A stretch of 64,000 bases of DNA from Chrysophaeum taylorii. Its lineage: Eukaryota > Sar > Pelagophyceae > Pelagomonadales > Pelagomonadaceae. Position numbers and translations under genes: made by a program. The notes beneath the pieces were generated by a model. The model was not told the DNA's origin. It did no database searches and worked only from the letters and a program-made list of their open reading frames with translations. The stretch is from the NCBI GenBank assembly GCA_029834535.1, contig JAQMWT010000524.1, forward strand, positions 558,001 through 622,000. Direction: 5' to 3'. The stretch's first letter is position 1, and every line of letters starts with the position of its first letter. Below, piece after piece: positions 1 to 9,350 of this stretch.

Positions 1-380
1 GAGATCATCGCTTCTCCTCCACTTTGTCTCTTTCTGTGCTGCTCGCATTAATTAGGGGCACCGACGACACCATTCTTGACGCATACCTGCAAGAAAGATC
101 CTCCGCACCCACGGCCGTAAAATTAGCAGCACGGGCCGTCTGGCGCGATGACATGCTCGGCCACCCTCCTCCGCGAGGCCGGCATCAAACCAATCCGAGG
201 TCTTCTTCGGTCGTCGCCCCTGCCGTCTGCTCGCGCTGGTATCGAAAGCCGCCCGCGCCCAGCGGGATGTGTCGCAGTCCCGCACGCGTGCGGCAGGACG
301 CGTTGTTGCCCTGCGGGCGTGGCCCCGGGGCCCTCTCTTCGTCCGCCCCACGGCTCGGCGACGACCCCGGTTAGGAGGTC
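1..380 (+). mobile_element. LINE-like 3' fragment (decayed)
   Basis: Two short stretches match the LINE-like ORF better preserved at 26.9-27.7 kb (minus) and 40.4-40.85 kb (plus): a 'VVAPAV' segment near 217-234, preceded in another frame by 'REAGI', and the C-terminal 'APRLGDDPG' plus stop near 346-374. The part between them is largely missing or rearranged, so this is an internally deleted scrap. It sits just upstream of SPB1; a T-run at about 477-488 lies a few bases before the SPB1 start. The family name is an inference from the repeat structure of the other copies. Confidence 0.45.
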
Positions 381-493
381 TCCTCGTAGTACACGCGAGC
401 TCTCTCGACCGCGCAACCCCTCCTACTAGAGATCCGATTCGATTTCCCCGTATCACCGAAACACCCGCGACGTAGCTTTTTTTTTTTCGAGCG

Positions 494-2902
494 ATGGGAA
501 AGAAGGCGAAGCGGATCGACCGCAACGACAAGTGGTATGTGCTCGCGAAGGAGCAGGGGTACCGGTCGCGCGCCGCGTTCAAGCTCGCGCAGATAAACAA
601 GGAGTTCGGAATTCTGTCGGAGAAGACGCGGTTGGTGCTGGACCTGTGCGCCGCGCCGGGGGGTTGGTCGCAGGTGGCTGCCAAGTGCGTGTCGCGGGAG
701 TGCGGTGTGATCGCGGTGGATCTGCTGCCGATCCGGGCCATCACCGGGGTGCGGACGATCGTGGGGGACATCACGTCGAAGGAGACGCACGACGCGGTGA
801 AGCGCGAGGTGCGGTCGATGGTCGGCAAGAGTCGGTCGGTAGACGTAGCTCTGTGCGACGGCGCTCCCAACGTCGGTGCCGCCTACAACAAGGACGCCTT
901 CGTGCAGAACGAGATCTCGCTGCTTGCCCTCAAGTGCGCGGTGGAGTGCGGCCTTTCGCAGGGCGCCGCGTTCGTGACCAAGGTGTACCGCGGCAAGGAC
1001 TACAACGCGCTCTCGTGGGCGTTCGGTCGGCTCTTCGAGCGCGTGCGGGCCTTCAAACCCCCGGCCTCGCGGGCCCAGTCGGCGGAGATTTTTGTGGTCT
1101 GCGAGAATTATCTCGCCCCCAGGGTCGACCCCAAGCTCCTGGACCCCAAGTCGGTCTTTGGAGACCTCGACCGTCCGGCGCCCTCGCTCAGCGTCGCGCA
1201 CCCAAAATACGGCCAACGCCGGCGCCAGCGCGACGGCTACGACGGAGAATTGCTGGCCCCCAAGGAAGCGACCGCGCGCGACTTTATCGCCGCGGCAGAC
1301 CCGGGCCGCTTCTTGGCCGAGCACGCGTGCTTGACGGACTTGCCCGACAATACGTCGGACGAGGTTCGCGATTTGGCCGCCGATCTGAGGTTGCTCGGTC
1401 GTGCCGACATGCGCGTCCTTCTCAGGTGGCGCGACAAGCACCACCGCAAGGCGCCTGCTGTTGTTGTTGTTGGTCCTGAGGAAGAGGAGGAGGAAGATGC
1501 CTCGGTGGACTCGGAGGGCGAGGTGGAGGCTTCGATCGGCCGCGAGAAGGCGCACCTCGCGGCCGTCGCGAGGCGCGACGACAAGCGCCGGCGGCGCCAC
1601 GACGCCAAGCAACGCGCGCGGGCGGCCGTTGGGATCACCGAAGAGTCGGCGGTGGAGCTCGAGGACCAGGAGGTCTTCGCGTTTAGCGCTGTCAACCAGC
1701 TCGACACCCTCGGCCAGGCCACGCTCGAGGAGGAGGAGGAAAACGAGGCGACGGCCGAGAAGAAGAAGAAGAAGAAGAGCGACGAGAAAAAAGTGCAGCG
1801 GTTCGCGGAGTACGAAACGGAGGGTGCGCGGGCGCTGGAGATCGAGGAGCAGCTGGATGGGGCCTTCGAGGCGTACCTCGAGCGCAAGGGAGGCAAGGAA
1901 CACTCGCGGCTCGCGAAGAAGCGCAAGAGGGACGCGATCGCCGCGGAGAAAATGGCCGACGACCTCGCGGCGGCCGACGGCGACGTCGGAACCTACGTCG
2001 CGCAGCTCACCGACGAGGACCGCTGGTACTCGAACCCTATCTTTGCCGACCTCCCAAAGACGGACAAAGAAATCCGTAAAGAGAAGCGGCGGAAAGCGAA
2101 AGAGCGCCGAGAGCGCGAGGCCGAGGGTGCTCCCCTCGAGGTCGTCCAGGAGGAGGAGGGAGAGACGTCTCCTCTGACGCCCGCGCAGCGCGAAAAGAAG
2201 GAGGAAGCCGAGCGGCTGATCCGACTGGGGGTCGGCAAGGTGGAGGACATCGACGCGCCGCTGGAAGTGGTCCCGCCGCAACAGGAGCTAGCGACGTTCG
2301 ACGAGGACGACCTCGACGACGAGGACGCCAAGGCAGAGACCATGGCGCTCGCGACCATGATGCTGCGCAAGAGCAAGGCCAAGGCGCTGGTGGATGCCTC
2401 CTTTAACCGGTACGCATGGCACGACCCGAAGGACCTGCCCGAGTGGTTCACGACGGACGAAAGACTCCACTACCGGCCGCAACTGCCGATCAAGCCCGAG
2501 CTCTTGGAGGAGATGAAACGCAAGTTCCAGCTCCTGGCCTCCAAGCCCATCAAGAAGGTTGCCGAGGCGAGGGCGCGGAAGCGGGCGCGGGCGCAGACGC
2601 GCCTCAAGGCCGCCAAGCGCAAGGCCGAAGCGATCGCCGAAAATCCGGACATGACGTCCGCGCAAAAGCTCAGGGCCGTGCAGAAGGCCATGGCCTCCAA
2701 GGGAAAGATCGACAAGCCTTCCAAAGTCTATGTCGTGCAGCGGAAGACCAAAAGTGGGGCCATCTCGAAATCCACCGGCGCCAAAAAGGGTAGCGCCAGA
2801 GTCAAGCTCGTCGACCGTCGTCTCAAAAAAGACAAACGGGCACTCCTCAGCAAGAAGAAAAAGAAGGGTCCGGCCAAAAAGCGCCGCGCCTCTCGGAAAT
2901 AA
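494..2902 (+). CDS. SPB1: Spb1-type rRNA 2'-O-methyltransferase
   Basis: An 802-residue uninterrupted frame with the Spb1 architecture: an N-terminal FtsJ/RrmJ SAM-dependent methyltransferase domain (about 1-210), a middle Spb1 region (about 230-400), an acidic, Lys/Glu-rich low-complexity linker, and the basic Spb1 C-terminal domain (about 590-802). The SAM-binding motif 'LCAAPGGW' is at 51-58 and the KDKE catalytic tetrad reads as K30, D122, K163, E198. In yeast Spb1 (841 residues) methylates a G in the A-loop of 25S rRNA in nucleolar pre-60S particles; the same role is inferred. The very basic tail fits nucleolar targeting and RNA binding. The start at 494 is natural because FtsJ homology begins within the first 20 residues. 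No intron is needed. The long antisense frame across it is a GC-bias shadow. Confidence 0.94.
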   Translation: MGKKAKRIDRNDKWYVLAKEQGYRSRAAFKLAQINKEFGILSEKTRLVLDLCAAPGGWSQVAAKCVSRECGVIAVDLLPIRAITGVRTIVGDITSKETHDAVKREVRSMVGKSRSVDVALCDGAPNVGAAYNKDAFVQNEISLLALKCAVECGLSQGAAFVTKVYRGKDYNALSWAFGRLFERVRAFKPPASRAQSAEIFVVCENYLAPRVDPKLLDPKSVFGDLDRPAPSLSVAHPKYGQRRRQRDGYDGELLAPKEATARDFIAAADPGRFLAEHACLTDLPDNTSDEVRDLAADLRLLGRADMRVLLRWRDKHHRKAPAVVVVGPEEEEEEDASVDSEGEVEASIGREKAHLAAVARRDDKRRRRHDAKQRARAAVGITEESAVELEDQEVFAFSAVNQLDTLGQATLEEEEENEATAEKKKKKKSDEKKVQRFAEYETEGARALEIEEQLDGAFEAYLERKGGKEHSRLAKKRKRDAIAAEKMADDLAAADGDVGTYVAQLTDEDRWYSNPIFADLPKTDKEIRKEKRRKAKERREREAEGAPLEVVQEEEGETSPLTPAQREKKEEAERLIRLGVGKVEDIDAPLEVVPPQQELATFDEDDLDDEDAKAETMALATMMLRKSKAKALVDASFNRYAWHDPKDLPEWFTTDERLHYRPQLPIKPELLEEMKRKFQLLASKPIKKVAEARARKRARAQTRLKAAKRKAEAIAENPDMTSAQKLRAVQKAMASKGKIDKPSKVYVVQRKTKSGAISKSTGAKKGSARVKLVDRRLKKDKRALLSKKKKKGPAKKRRASRK

Positions 2903-3457
2903 CAGACGTCGCCACTGCCATGTCTCGATATCACATCTCGCATTCCCTTTTTATGAGACTAGATTGGACTACACCGTCGTGTTAACTTAAGAAGTGCCAA
3001 ATCGCCCGACGCGAAGCATAGGATGGAAAGGAGAGAACCGAGTTCCTTCCTTCGTTCCTTCGTTCCTTCGTTCGTTCGAGAGCCATGAAGATCGTGGTTC
3101 TCTCTCGATTGGTGCCTCAACCTCCAGACGAAATTGTTTCCCACCACGCGAGCAGCAGGCGCGTGTCGTAGGAAGAAGCGGAAGGTTTTTGCCCCACCAG
3201 CGATGTATGTGGGTCGAAGAACTCGCCCGACGGACACTCTTATCTCGCCCAAGTGCCGAAGAAGCTCGCAAAAAAAGTCGGCCGACGAGCTTGAACGCGC
3301 AAAAAAACTCGGCCTTCGCGGCGGCGGCGGCGGCGGCAGATGTCGCGGCGTCTCACAATTCAATGCCCGTAATAATAATAAGTCTTACGTTCGTCTCGTC
3401 GAAAGGAGCAGTAAAACAGCAGCAAGTCCCCCTCATAAAAAACAAAAAGAGGAAAAA
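2903..3457. other. Intergenic spacer with TTCC/TTCG microsatellite
   Basis: Lies between the 3' ends of the convergent SPB1 (+) and TPR (-) genes. It holds a short imperfect (TTCG/TTCC)n run near 3043-3078 and a GGC-triplet run near 3320-3338. I see no coding or RNA gene here. Confidence 0.6.
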
Positions 3458-4063
3458 TCAGTCGTCTTTGGCATCGAGAGGCTGGAGGGAAATGGGTGCC
3501 CCCTTTTCGTTGATGGCATCTTCGCAGACTTTGAGGTTGGATTCATAATCGGTGCTGTTGGGGACGAGTTTGAGGGCTTCGAGAAATTCGGTTCTGGCGG
3601 CCGTGAGGTTTCCGTTGTGGTAGAGTGCGACGCCGTAGGTGTTGACGATGTCGCCGTTATCGGGGTTGACCTTCCGAAGTCTATCCAAACGCGCGAGAGC
3701 GTCGGTCCAACGGCCGGCCTGCGCGAGACGTTGCGCGTGCAGAAAGACCGAATCGCCGTCCGAAGGGTTGAGGGTCTCGAGGATGGTGCTGAACGAGACC
3801 GCGCGGGCGGGGTCCTTGTGGGTCGCGGCGATGTCGGAGAGGAGACTGTAAGCTGAGGAGGTGTAGATGACCGCGTCCATCAAACACGCTTCGGCCTGGG
3901 CGACATTCTTCTGGCGGATGAGAACCTGGGCGACGGCGAAGCGGTCGTCGAAGCCCCCATCGACGAGCGGGCACCGCACTTGCTCATCCTTTGGGGGAAG
4001 TTGTTGTTGTTGGTCCTCGCCGACGACAACGACGATGAAGAACAAAAAGTTTTTCTTCAACAT
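3458..4063 (-). CDS. Secreted or membrane-anchored TPR-repeat protein
   Basis: About 201 residues. It begins with a short hydrophobic segment ('MLKKNFLFFIVVVV') that looks like a signal peptide or anchor, followed by a helical region with tetratricopeptide pattern: 'AQRLAQAGRWTDALARLDRL', then 'NTYGVALYHNGNLTAARTEF', with the usual small-residue/aromatic spacing over about 60-185. TPR proteins are protein-protein interaction scaffolds; the partner cannot be told from sequence. I chose the Met at 4063 because an upstream in-frame Met (4081) would overlap the GT29 gene and the hydrophobic segment starts here. The GT29 stop codon ends only 5 bp upstream on the same strand, which is very tight for two eukaryotic genes and may mean one transcript. 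The protein could be a fragment of a larger TPR gene, but it ends at a normal stop. Confidence 0.72.
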   Translation of the reverse strand: MLKKNFLFFIVVVVGEDQQQQLPPKDEQVRCPLVDGGFDDRFAVAQVLIRQKNVAQAEACLMDAVIYTSSAYSLLSDIAATHKDPARAVSFSTILETLNPSDGDSVFLHAQRLAQAGRWTDALARLDRLRKVNPDNGDIVNTYGVALYHNGNLTAARTEFLEALKLVPNSTDYESNLKVCEDAINEKGAPISLQPLDAKDD

Positions 4064-4068
4064 AATCG

Positions 4069-5673
4069 TTACCACCACCACCAGATGAAGTTGGCAATCC
4101 CAAAGGCGTGGAAAATAGCATTTCGAAGCTCAGAGCTCAAGACGTGGGACCCCCCCGCAGCTGCCTCGTCGGCGTTTGGCGTTGGGTCGTAGTAGTGGAG
4201 ATACCGGAAGTCGGTGGTGGTTTGACTCCTTTTGTAGAGGCCAAAGCCGAAGAAGTCGGTGGCGCGGCAGAGGGAAACGGCGAGGCCAAGGGCCGTGGTG
4301 CCTGTGCCGCTCCCGATGCCGCGGGAGAGGGCCTCGGGGGTGGGGAGGAGCACGGGAAGATCGTAGGCTCTAGCCACGGGAACGCGGTCCTCGCGCTTCA
4401 TGACGGTCCTTCCCGCCCTCGACCTGAGCGCGACGCTCTCCGACGAGAAGTTCCCGACGGGCACGTAGTTGATTACGAAGTCAGTGCGGGATCCGACGGC
4501 GCACGCTTGGGCCTCCATGATGCGGGGGGCGAGGACGACGTGGTTCACGCGGAAGACGGCGTCGTACGCGGCCGATTCGATGCGTGGACCCCAGCGGCCG
4601 CACCTCAGAGCGTGGCCAGAGCCGACGACGGCGCACCGGCCGAGCGATCCCGCCGAAAACACCGAGTCGTTAAGAAATGGGGTCGCGGCGCGGTGCGCAA
4701 CCCACCATCTCGCGAGGCCGTGGACCTGGACGATCCAGCACCGATCGCGGCGCGAGGGCGCGTCCGGCGGCTGGGCAACCTCGGGATTCTTGATGCGGGC
4801 CATGTCCGCCCGCCACACGTGACGAACGGCCGATTCGGCGACGCACACCTCCACGCACCGCTCCGGGAGCCCGGGTGCGGCGTAGCTGCGAAAGAAGCAC
4901 TGCTTGCCCTTCTTCTCGCACGCGGGGCACGCGTCCATCACCCTCGTCGAGCACGCCTCGTCGTCGTCCGGATCGACGCGCTCGCACAGCACGCCGCGTC
5001 GCGCGAGCGTCGCCGCGAGCCGCGCCGTCGCTGCCTCGAGATCCGGTCGGCCCGCGAGCACCGACTCGAGGGGCGCCGGGTCGTTAGCGGGCGGCAGCGC
5101 CGGACCATCGTCGCCGCAGTCCCGCGCTCTCGACACGACCATCGTCTCGGCGCTCGCGGTCGCGAGGGCCCGACCGCCCGCGCATACGCCCGCCCGAAGC
5201 ACGACACGCCGAGGCTTCTGGCACACGAAGGCGGGCCCTCTCGTCGGGCACCACCACTCGGGGGGCTCCTCGTCGGGCGCCAGCGTCAGCTCGACGCGCG
5301 CGATTCGACCCAATCCGAGCGCCGTCGAGCACTCGACCTCCTCTTCCGTCGACAGCCAAGCGACGGCGTCGAGGGGGAACCCCGACCCGACCTCGGCCCT
5401 CGCCACCGAGCCCTCCACCACCGTCAACGGTACGCCGTGCCCCCCTTCCACGTACAGCGCCACCGTACCATTTCTTCTTCTTCTTCCTCCTAGCACCCGT
5501 CTTCTCGACCTCGCTTCTTCCACCAACGCGCCGCCGCGGCGCGCCTCGTCGGCGCACACGTCCTCCCACGTCAGTTCCGTCGGAAACGGTTGCCGGTGTT
5601 CGACCGACGGCTTGCCGGTGGCGGTGGGCACCCAGCAACAACATCTCAGAAGCAAAAAACAAATCGGAATCAT
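4069..5673 (-). CDS. Sialyltransferase-like glycosyltransferase (GT29 family)
   Basis: A 534-residue frame with an N-terminal hydrophobic leader (1-20), a Cys-rich lineage-specific stem (about 30-310) and a C-terminal GT29 domain. The sialyl motifs are visible: motif L around 346-379 with 'RCAVVGSG' and 'YDAVFRVNH', motif S around 452-478 with 'GSGTGTTALGLAVSLC' and 'FFGFGLY', motif III 'HYYD' at 493-496, and motif VS as H510-x4-E515. In animals GT29 enzymes transfer sialic acid from CMP-sialic acid to glycans in the Golgi; algae and plants have GT29 members whose donor may be another nonulosonic acid such as Kdo, so the donor is left open. The product would be a type II Golgi protein. It ends in an odd Trp tetrad. 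The TPR gene follows 5 bp downstream on the same strand. Confidence 0.86.
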   Translation of the reverse strand: MIPICFLLLRCCCWVPTATGKPSVEHRQPFPTELTWEDVCADEARRGGALVEEARSRRRVLGGRRRRNGTVALYVEGGHGVPLTVVEGSVARAEVGSGFPLDAVAWLSTEEEVECSTALGLGRIARVELTLAPDEEPPEWWCPTRGPAFVCQKPRRVVLRAGVCAGGRALATASAETMVVSRARDCGDDGPALPPANDPAPLESVLAGRPDLEAATARLAATLARRGVLCERVDPDDDEACSTRVMDACPACEKKGKQCFFRSYAAPGLPERCVEVCVAESAVRHVWRADMARIKNPEVAQPPDAPSRRDRCWIVQVHGLARWWVAHRAATPFLNDSVFSAGSLGRCAVVGSGHALRCGRWGPRIESAAYDAVFRVNHVVLAPRIMEAQACAVGSRTDFVINYVPVGNFSSESVALRSRAGRTVMKREDRVPVARAYDLPVLLPTPEALSRGIGSGTGTTALGLAVSLCRATDFFGFGLYKRSQTTTDFRYLHYYDPTPNADEAAAGGSHVLSSELRNAIFHAFGIANFIWWWW

Positions 5674-6710
5674 ACAGCAGTACTGCGATTCCCTTCAATT
5701 CCTTTCACATGCCACATCTTACGTCTAGGTGGTACTACTCTAGAAGTCTGATAGGATTACAACTATTAGTGAAGCCTATAATCGGTATTCATAAGGGGAG
5801 TGAGTGCGTTGTTATTATTAGCGCGTTGTGTAATAATATCGGGACCTCCGTAGAACGAGCGCAAAGCGTCGTCGACACCGCCACCTTTGTCGCGACGATC
5901 CTGCAGGACATCAACGCAACCTCAAAGCGAGACGAGATGCTCGCGGTGTTCGACGTGCTCGCTGGCGATCCTTGCTGCGAAGTCCTCGAACACGATGCTG
6001 CCTGCCAGCAAGCGACAACCCCTGGCTACTCGCCATTCGAAGACCTTCGAAAGCTACGCGCGATTCAAAGCAAGGGAGATCGTGTGTTGTTTTGCCGGCC
6101 CTGCTGGTCCCGACCGTCACGGTTTCGGCGACACGTCGGCGTGACGAGTCGCGCTAGGAGAAGGCGGTGCGCCGGGCCTCCTCGTTCTCCAACCTGCGCT
6201 TGCGCGCATCCGGAATTCTCTTCCTGTATCTACGACGGTCGTTAACGAGTTTAAATCGTCGCTGCCATCCTCTGGATGAAGCCGCACATGCTGAGCTGCC
6301 CGTCCGGGCTGAGGAGGAACTGGACGCCCGCCGCGACCTAGTCTGTAAGGCGACGTCGACTGGCGCGGTGTTCGAGACGTGCGAACTTGCGCTTGAAAAC
6401 CGGTAGACCTTTGGTCAGCAAAAAAGTTGGATGTGAGCTTGTGGCCCGGTCATGGAAGTCGAAATCGGGGGGCACAAGCGGTCGATGGAGGCGAGGTTGC
6501 GGTTGACACGAGCCACGACTAGCGCGTAAGTATCTGGGGAATGTGGGACATCGACTTTGGTGCCTGAATAATTTAAACACCATCACAAAAGGCGCGATGT
6601 TGTTTCTTCAAGACGTTGTGGCGTTGGGTGCCATTTCCGGGCGAGGCTGGCTAGTTAGGCGGGGCGTTGCGCATCTAGGACCCAACGTTCGGCAGTGTTT
6701 GTCGCGCAGC
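5674..6710. other. Intergenic region, no recognisable gene
   Basis: Only short frames without recognisable domains (the longest, on + at 5709-6245, is 178 codons and turns into Arg/Cys-rich shadow sequence). Its right edge (6701-6710) is the left copy of the 10 bp target-site duplication of the next SINE-like element. I see no RNA gene. Confidence 0.5.
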
Positions 6711-7119
6711 CCTAACTAACCCTGCGATCGCTAACCGTTGGTTGCGATGGAGGAACACGCTTGCTCCCTGCGGCGGCCCCGGCCGTCCCGGAGTGAGACG
6801 GTGCCTGCTCGCCTCCCGGGCTGGCCGGTTAGCACCCGGAAAGTCCGCGCTGGGATGGGGTTCGCTCGGTTGGGCAGAACGCGACGGACAGGTCGATTGT
6901 TCGTGGACCAACACGTCCGCGGCCTGCGACGCTTTTCTTTTGCACGACCTCGCACAAGACCGCGCGCAGTGACGGTCCACCATCAACAAGTCCGTCCTCG
7001 TCCCTCGCCTCTGCCCCAACTGCGTGATTTTCCTCTGTGATTCCGTACCGGCTCCTCCGGTCCGGCCTGGCTCCCATGCTCGGGAGAGGTCTGAAGTTAG
7101 TTAGTTAGTTAGTTAGTAA
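6711..7119 (+). mobile_element. SINE-like element, copy 1 (10 bp TSD)
   Basis: About 409 bp, flanked by the direct repeat GTCGCGCAGC at 6701-6710 and 7120-7129. It starts with 'CTAACCCTGCGATCGC' and ends in a (TTAG)n tail. The same unit recurs at 23880, 34373 (5'-truncated), 49660, 51093 and 63159. Short frames inside it are not conserved as protein. Variable-length TSDs, a simple-repeat tail and a 5'-truncated copy point to LINE-driven retroposition. Compared with other copies it lacks about 9 bases ('CGGCGCCTA') in the head. No clear pol III A/B boxes could be assigned. Confidence 0.78.
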
Positions 7120-7693
7120 GTCGCGCAGCGTATGGTCTGTCATGGAAACTCGTTAATCTAGGAGATCTTTCTTCCATCAGGCACCGCATGGCGGTGTACA
7201 GAACAAGATGGCCGATGCACGACTGCACAAAAAAGTGCGTGGCATTTGGCGATGGTGCTGTGTCATTCATTCATTCACTCATTCATTCATTCATTCATTC
7301 ATATTCATTCATTCATTCATTCATTCATTCTGGGACATGGTCTTTCGAGCACGCAGCTCTAGAGATTCTTCATCAGCAAGCAAAAATGTAAAACCTGGCG
7401 GTGGTATAAAAACCGAGGGGTCCGGCGGCAGCTCTGCCACTTCTTCAGTACCTCCCGATAAAAAACGTAAAAGGAAACACAAAATTTTTGGGCCAATGAT
7501 AACTCGTCGTGTCTGGTGTTTCCGACACCAGACACGGGGATAATAATATTATTATGACCCGGTTCTTCAAATCAAATGAAGACGATCTTGCGGCCCGACT
7601 ACGGCGCTAGGAGAGATCGAAGCAACACACATTTCGACGAACGAACGAACGAACAAACAAACAAACAAACATCGTCCTGATAAAGAAAGGGAG
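7120..7693. other. Intergenic region with two microsatellites
   Basis: Holds an (ATTC)n run at about 7263-7330 and a (GAAC)n-(AAAC)n run at about 7637-7670 just 3' of the YHYH gene. No gene is recognised. Confidence 0.6.
7263..7330. repeat. (ATTC)n microsatellite
   Basis: About 16 imperfect ATTC units with one CACTC and one ATATTC interruption, read directly. Confidence 0.9.
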
Positions 7694-8773
7694 CTACTCG
7701 AAGGCGTTGGTGGAGTACGCGCTGAGCCAGGCGATCGGATCTTGTTGGAAGATAGATATGTAGGCGAGGAGGGTGGACCGGTTCGAGCCCGTTTGAATGC
7801 AGACGTCAGCGCCGCAGCCCGGGCCGCACCAGTCGGCGCCGCCGTCGTAGTCCGCGGTGATGGTGGAGTTGCACTTTCCGAGGGAGGGACCGAGGCAGCC
7901 GAGGTAGTACGGCTGGAAGGCCATGGTTCCGCCTCTGTTGTGAACGGCCGAGGCGTGGTAATGGTAAGCGAAGCCATCGGGCGTGTCCCCAAAGTGGCCA
8001 TGGCACTCGTCCAAAACCGGCTCCCCCACGGTATCGCCAAAGCCGTAGATCCCAAACCCGTCGGCGGCGAAACCAACCAGAGGCCCGTGGCGTCCGGGCG
8101 TCGCGATATCCAAGCAATCAGCCGCCTTGTGGAAGTGGTAGACCGGGCCCGGGCCGACGGGGGGGGTCACGTGGCCCCCGCAAAAGAGCGGTATGAGCGA
8201 GGTGTCGACGTTGTAGCCGTTAGCCTCGGCCGGACCTTTGAGTTGAACGCCTGATAGGTGGGCGCCGATCACTTGGTACGAGTTTCCCGTCTTCAAGACA
8301 GAGTTGTTGTACATGTGGCGGACGACGCCCGTTGTGGGGTCTGGTCGCCGAGGAAATTCGAATCTCTGGTACACGGGCTGGATGACGTCGCCATAGGGGG
8401 TCGGGTTCGGACAGCTCTCGCCTCCGGTACACGGGCAACTCATCCCGAGGAACGGCGCGCAGTCCGTCGAGTTTCCCCCAAACGCCGGGGACTCGCAGTA
8501 GCCCTCCCCGAGCCCAAAGGGACAGTACGGGGCGACGGAAAACGGCGGGACGCCGTTGGATTCGAGAACCTTGAAATCGCCGCGAACCGACCATCGTGCA
8601 CAATCCGTGAGATTCGGCCATGCGGCGAAGCACTCAATCGACAGCGACCCGGTACTCGTCGACGGTTTGAACGCCTCGACGCACCGGCCGCGCACGCACA
8701 ATTCGTACTTACCGCACGGACATCCATGCGCGCAGGCGACACAGAAGAATGACAGCCACAACAGCCTCATCAT
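7694..8773 (-). CDS. Secreted YHYH-domain protein
   Basis: About 359 residues from the tandem Met codons at 8768-8773. The start 'MMRLLWLSFFCVACAHG' is a good signal peptide; an upstream in-frame Met at 8824 lies in the AAAC repeat and was not used. A Cys-rich N-terminal part ('CPCGKYELCVRGRC') precedes a YHYH domain: 'HKAADCLD', 'GHFGDTPDGFAYHYHAS' and 'PYYLGCLG'. YHYH-domain proteins are widespread in marine bacteria and algae, usually secreted and of unknown function; the His cluster suggests metal binding, which is inference. The many Cys residues suggest disulfides. (AAAC)n tracts lie on both sides of the gene (7654-7670 and 8797-8821), and a LINE-like fragment occupies its upstream region. 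Confidence 0.82.
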   Translation of the reverse strand: MMRLLWLSFFCVACAHGCPCGKYELCVRGRCVEAFKPSTSTGSLSIECFAAWPNLTDCARWSVRGDFKVLESNGVPPFSVAPYCPFGLGEGYCESPAFGGNSTDCAPFLGMSCPCTGGESCPNPTPYGDVIQPVYQRFEFPRRPDPTTGVVRHMYNNSVLKTGNSYQVIGAHLSGVQLKGPAEANGYNVDTSLIPLFCGGHVTPPVGPGPVYHFHKAADCLDIATPGRHGPLVGFAADGFGIYGFGDTVGEPVLDECHGHFGDTPDGFAYHYHASAVHNRGGTMAFQPYYLGCLGPSLGKCNSTITADYDGGADWCGPGCGADVCIQTGSNRSTLLAYISIFQQDPIAWLSAYSTNAFE

Positions 8774-8836
8774 CAAGTCTATAGCAGAACACTTCAAGGA
8801 AGAAACAAACAAACAAACAAACACCTGGGGTGCGAG

Positions 8837-9350
8837 TGGGGTATGTTTATATGTCGACTGCTAAGAGGGGGGTGTGTGTGGGGGGCATGAAGGATGTGGG
8901 TGGGTTTGTGGGGTATGAGGGATGTGCCCCATGTGGGTGGGTTTGTGGGGTAGGAGGGATGTGCCTGACGGGCGGAGATAAGTATGCGGGACCTAGTCGG
9001 GGTCATCGCCGAGTCGTGGGGCAGGCGAAGAGTGGACGGGCCCCGCCCGTAGGTCGTACGCATGCTGCCGCCGGACGTATGTTCGACGAAGGGTGACGTC
9101 CTGCTGGGCACGGCCGGGCGGCCTGGGTGGGGTTCCCCGAGGCGGCGACATGGGTGAGGGCGGTGAGGGCACGTGTGTGGTATGCCTGAAGCGCTTAGAT
9201 GGGACCTAGTCCGGGGGGTCATCGCCGAGCCGCGGGGCAGGCGAAGAGAGGACGGGCCCCGCCCGTAGGTCGTACGCATGCTGCCGCCGGACGTATGTGC
9301 GACGAAGTGTGACGTCCTGCTGGGCACGGTCGGGCGGCCTGGGTGGGGCT
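8837..9350 (-). mobile_element. LINE-like 3' fragment, with ~140 bp segment present twice
   Basis: On the minus strand this carries the 3' end of the LINE-like family ('CTCTTAGCAGTCGACAT' then an A/C-rich tail towards 8797). The segment starting 'ACCTAGTC' occurs twice, near 8991 and 9203 (offset about 212 bp), each encoding the same C-terminal piece seen at 26.9-27.1 kb. The copy sits immediately upstream of the YHYH gene start and may have displaced its native promoter. The (AAAC)n tract at 8797-8821 may be its tail. Confidence 0.6.

Noticed and set aside
371-2281. 636-codon open frame antisense to SPB1
   Set aside because: It mirrors a GC-rich, codon-biased real gene; the translation is Leu/Arg/Val low complexity with no domain.
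4108-5493. 461-codon open frame antisense to the GT29 gene
   Set aside because: The GT29 frame on the other strand has all family motifs; this one has none.
5709-6245. 178-codon frame as a possible gene
   Set aside because: No recognisable domain and a Cys/Arg-rich end typical of out-of-frame GC-rich DNA; could be an old decayed element.
6675-7077. Recurrent frames inside SINE-like copies that look like a conserved protein family
   Set aside because: Several frames on both strands are conserved equally, as expected of a non-coding repeat.
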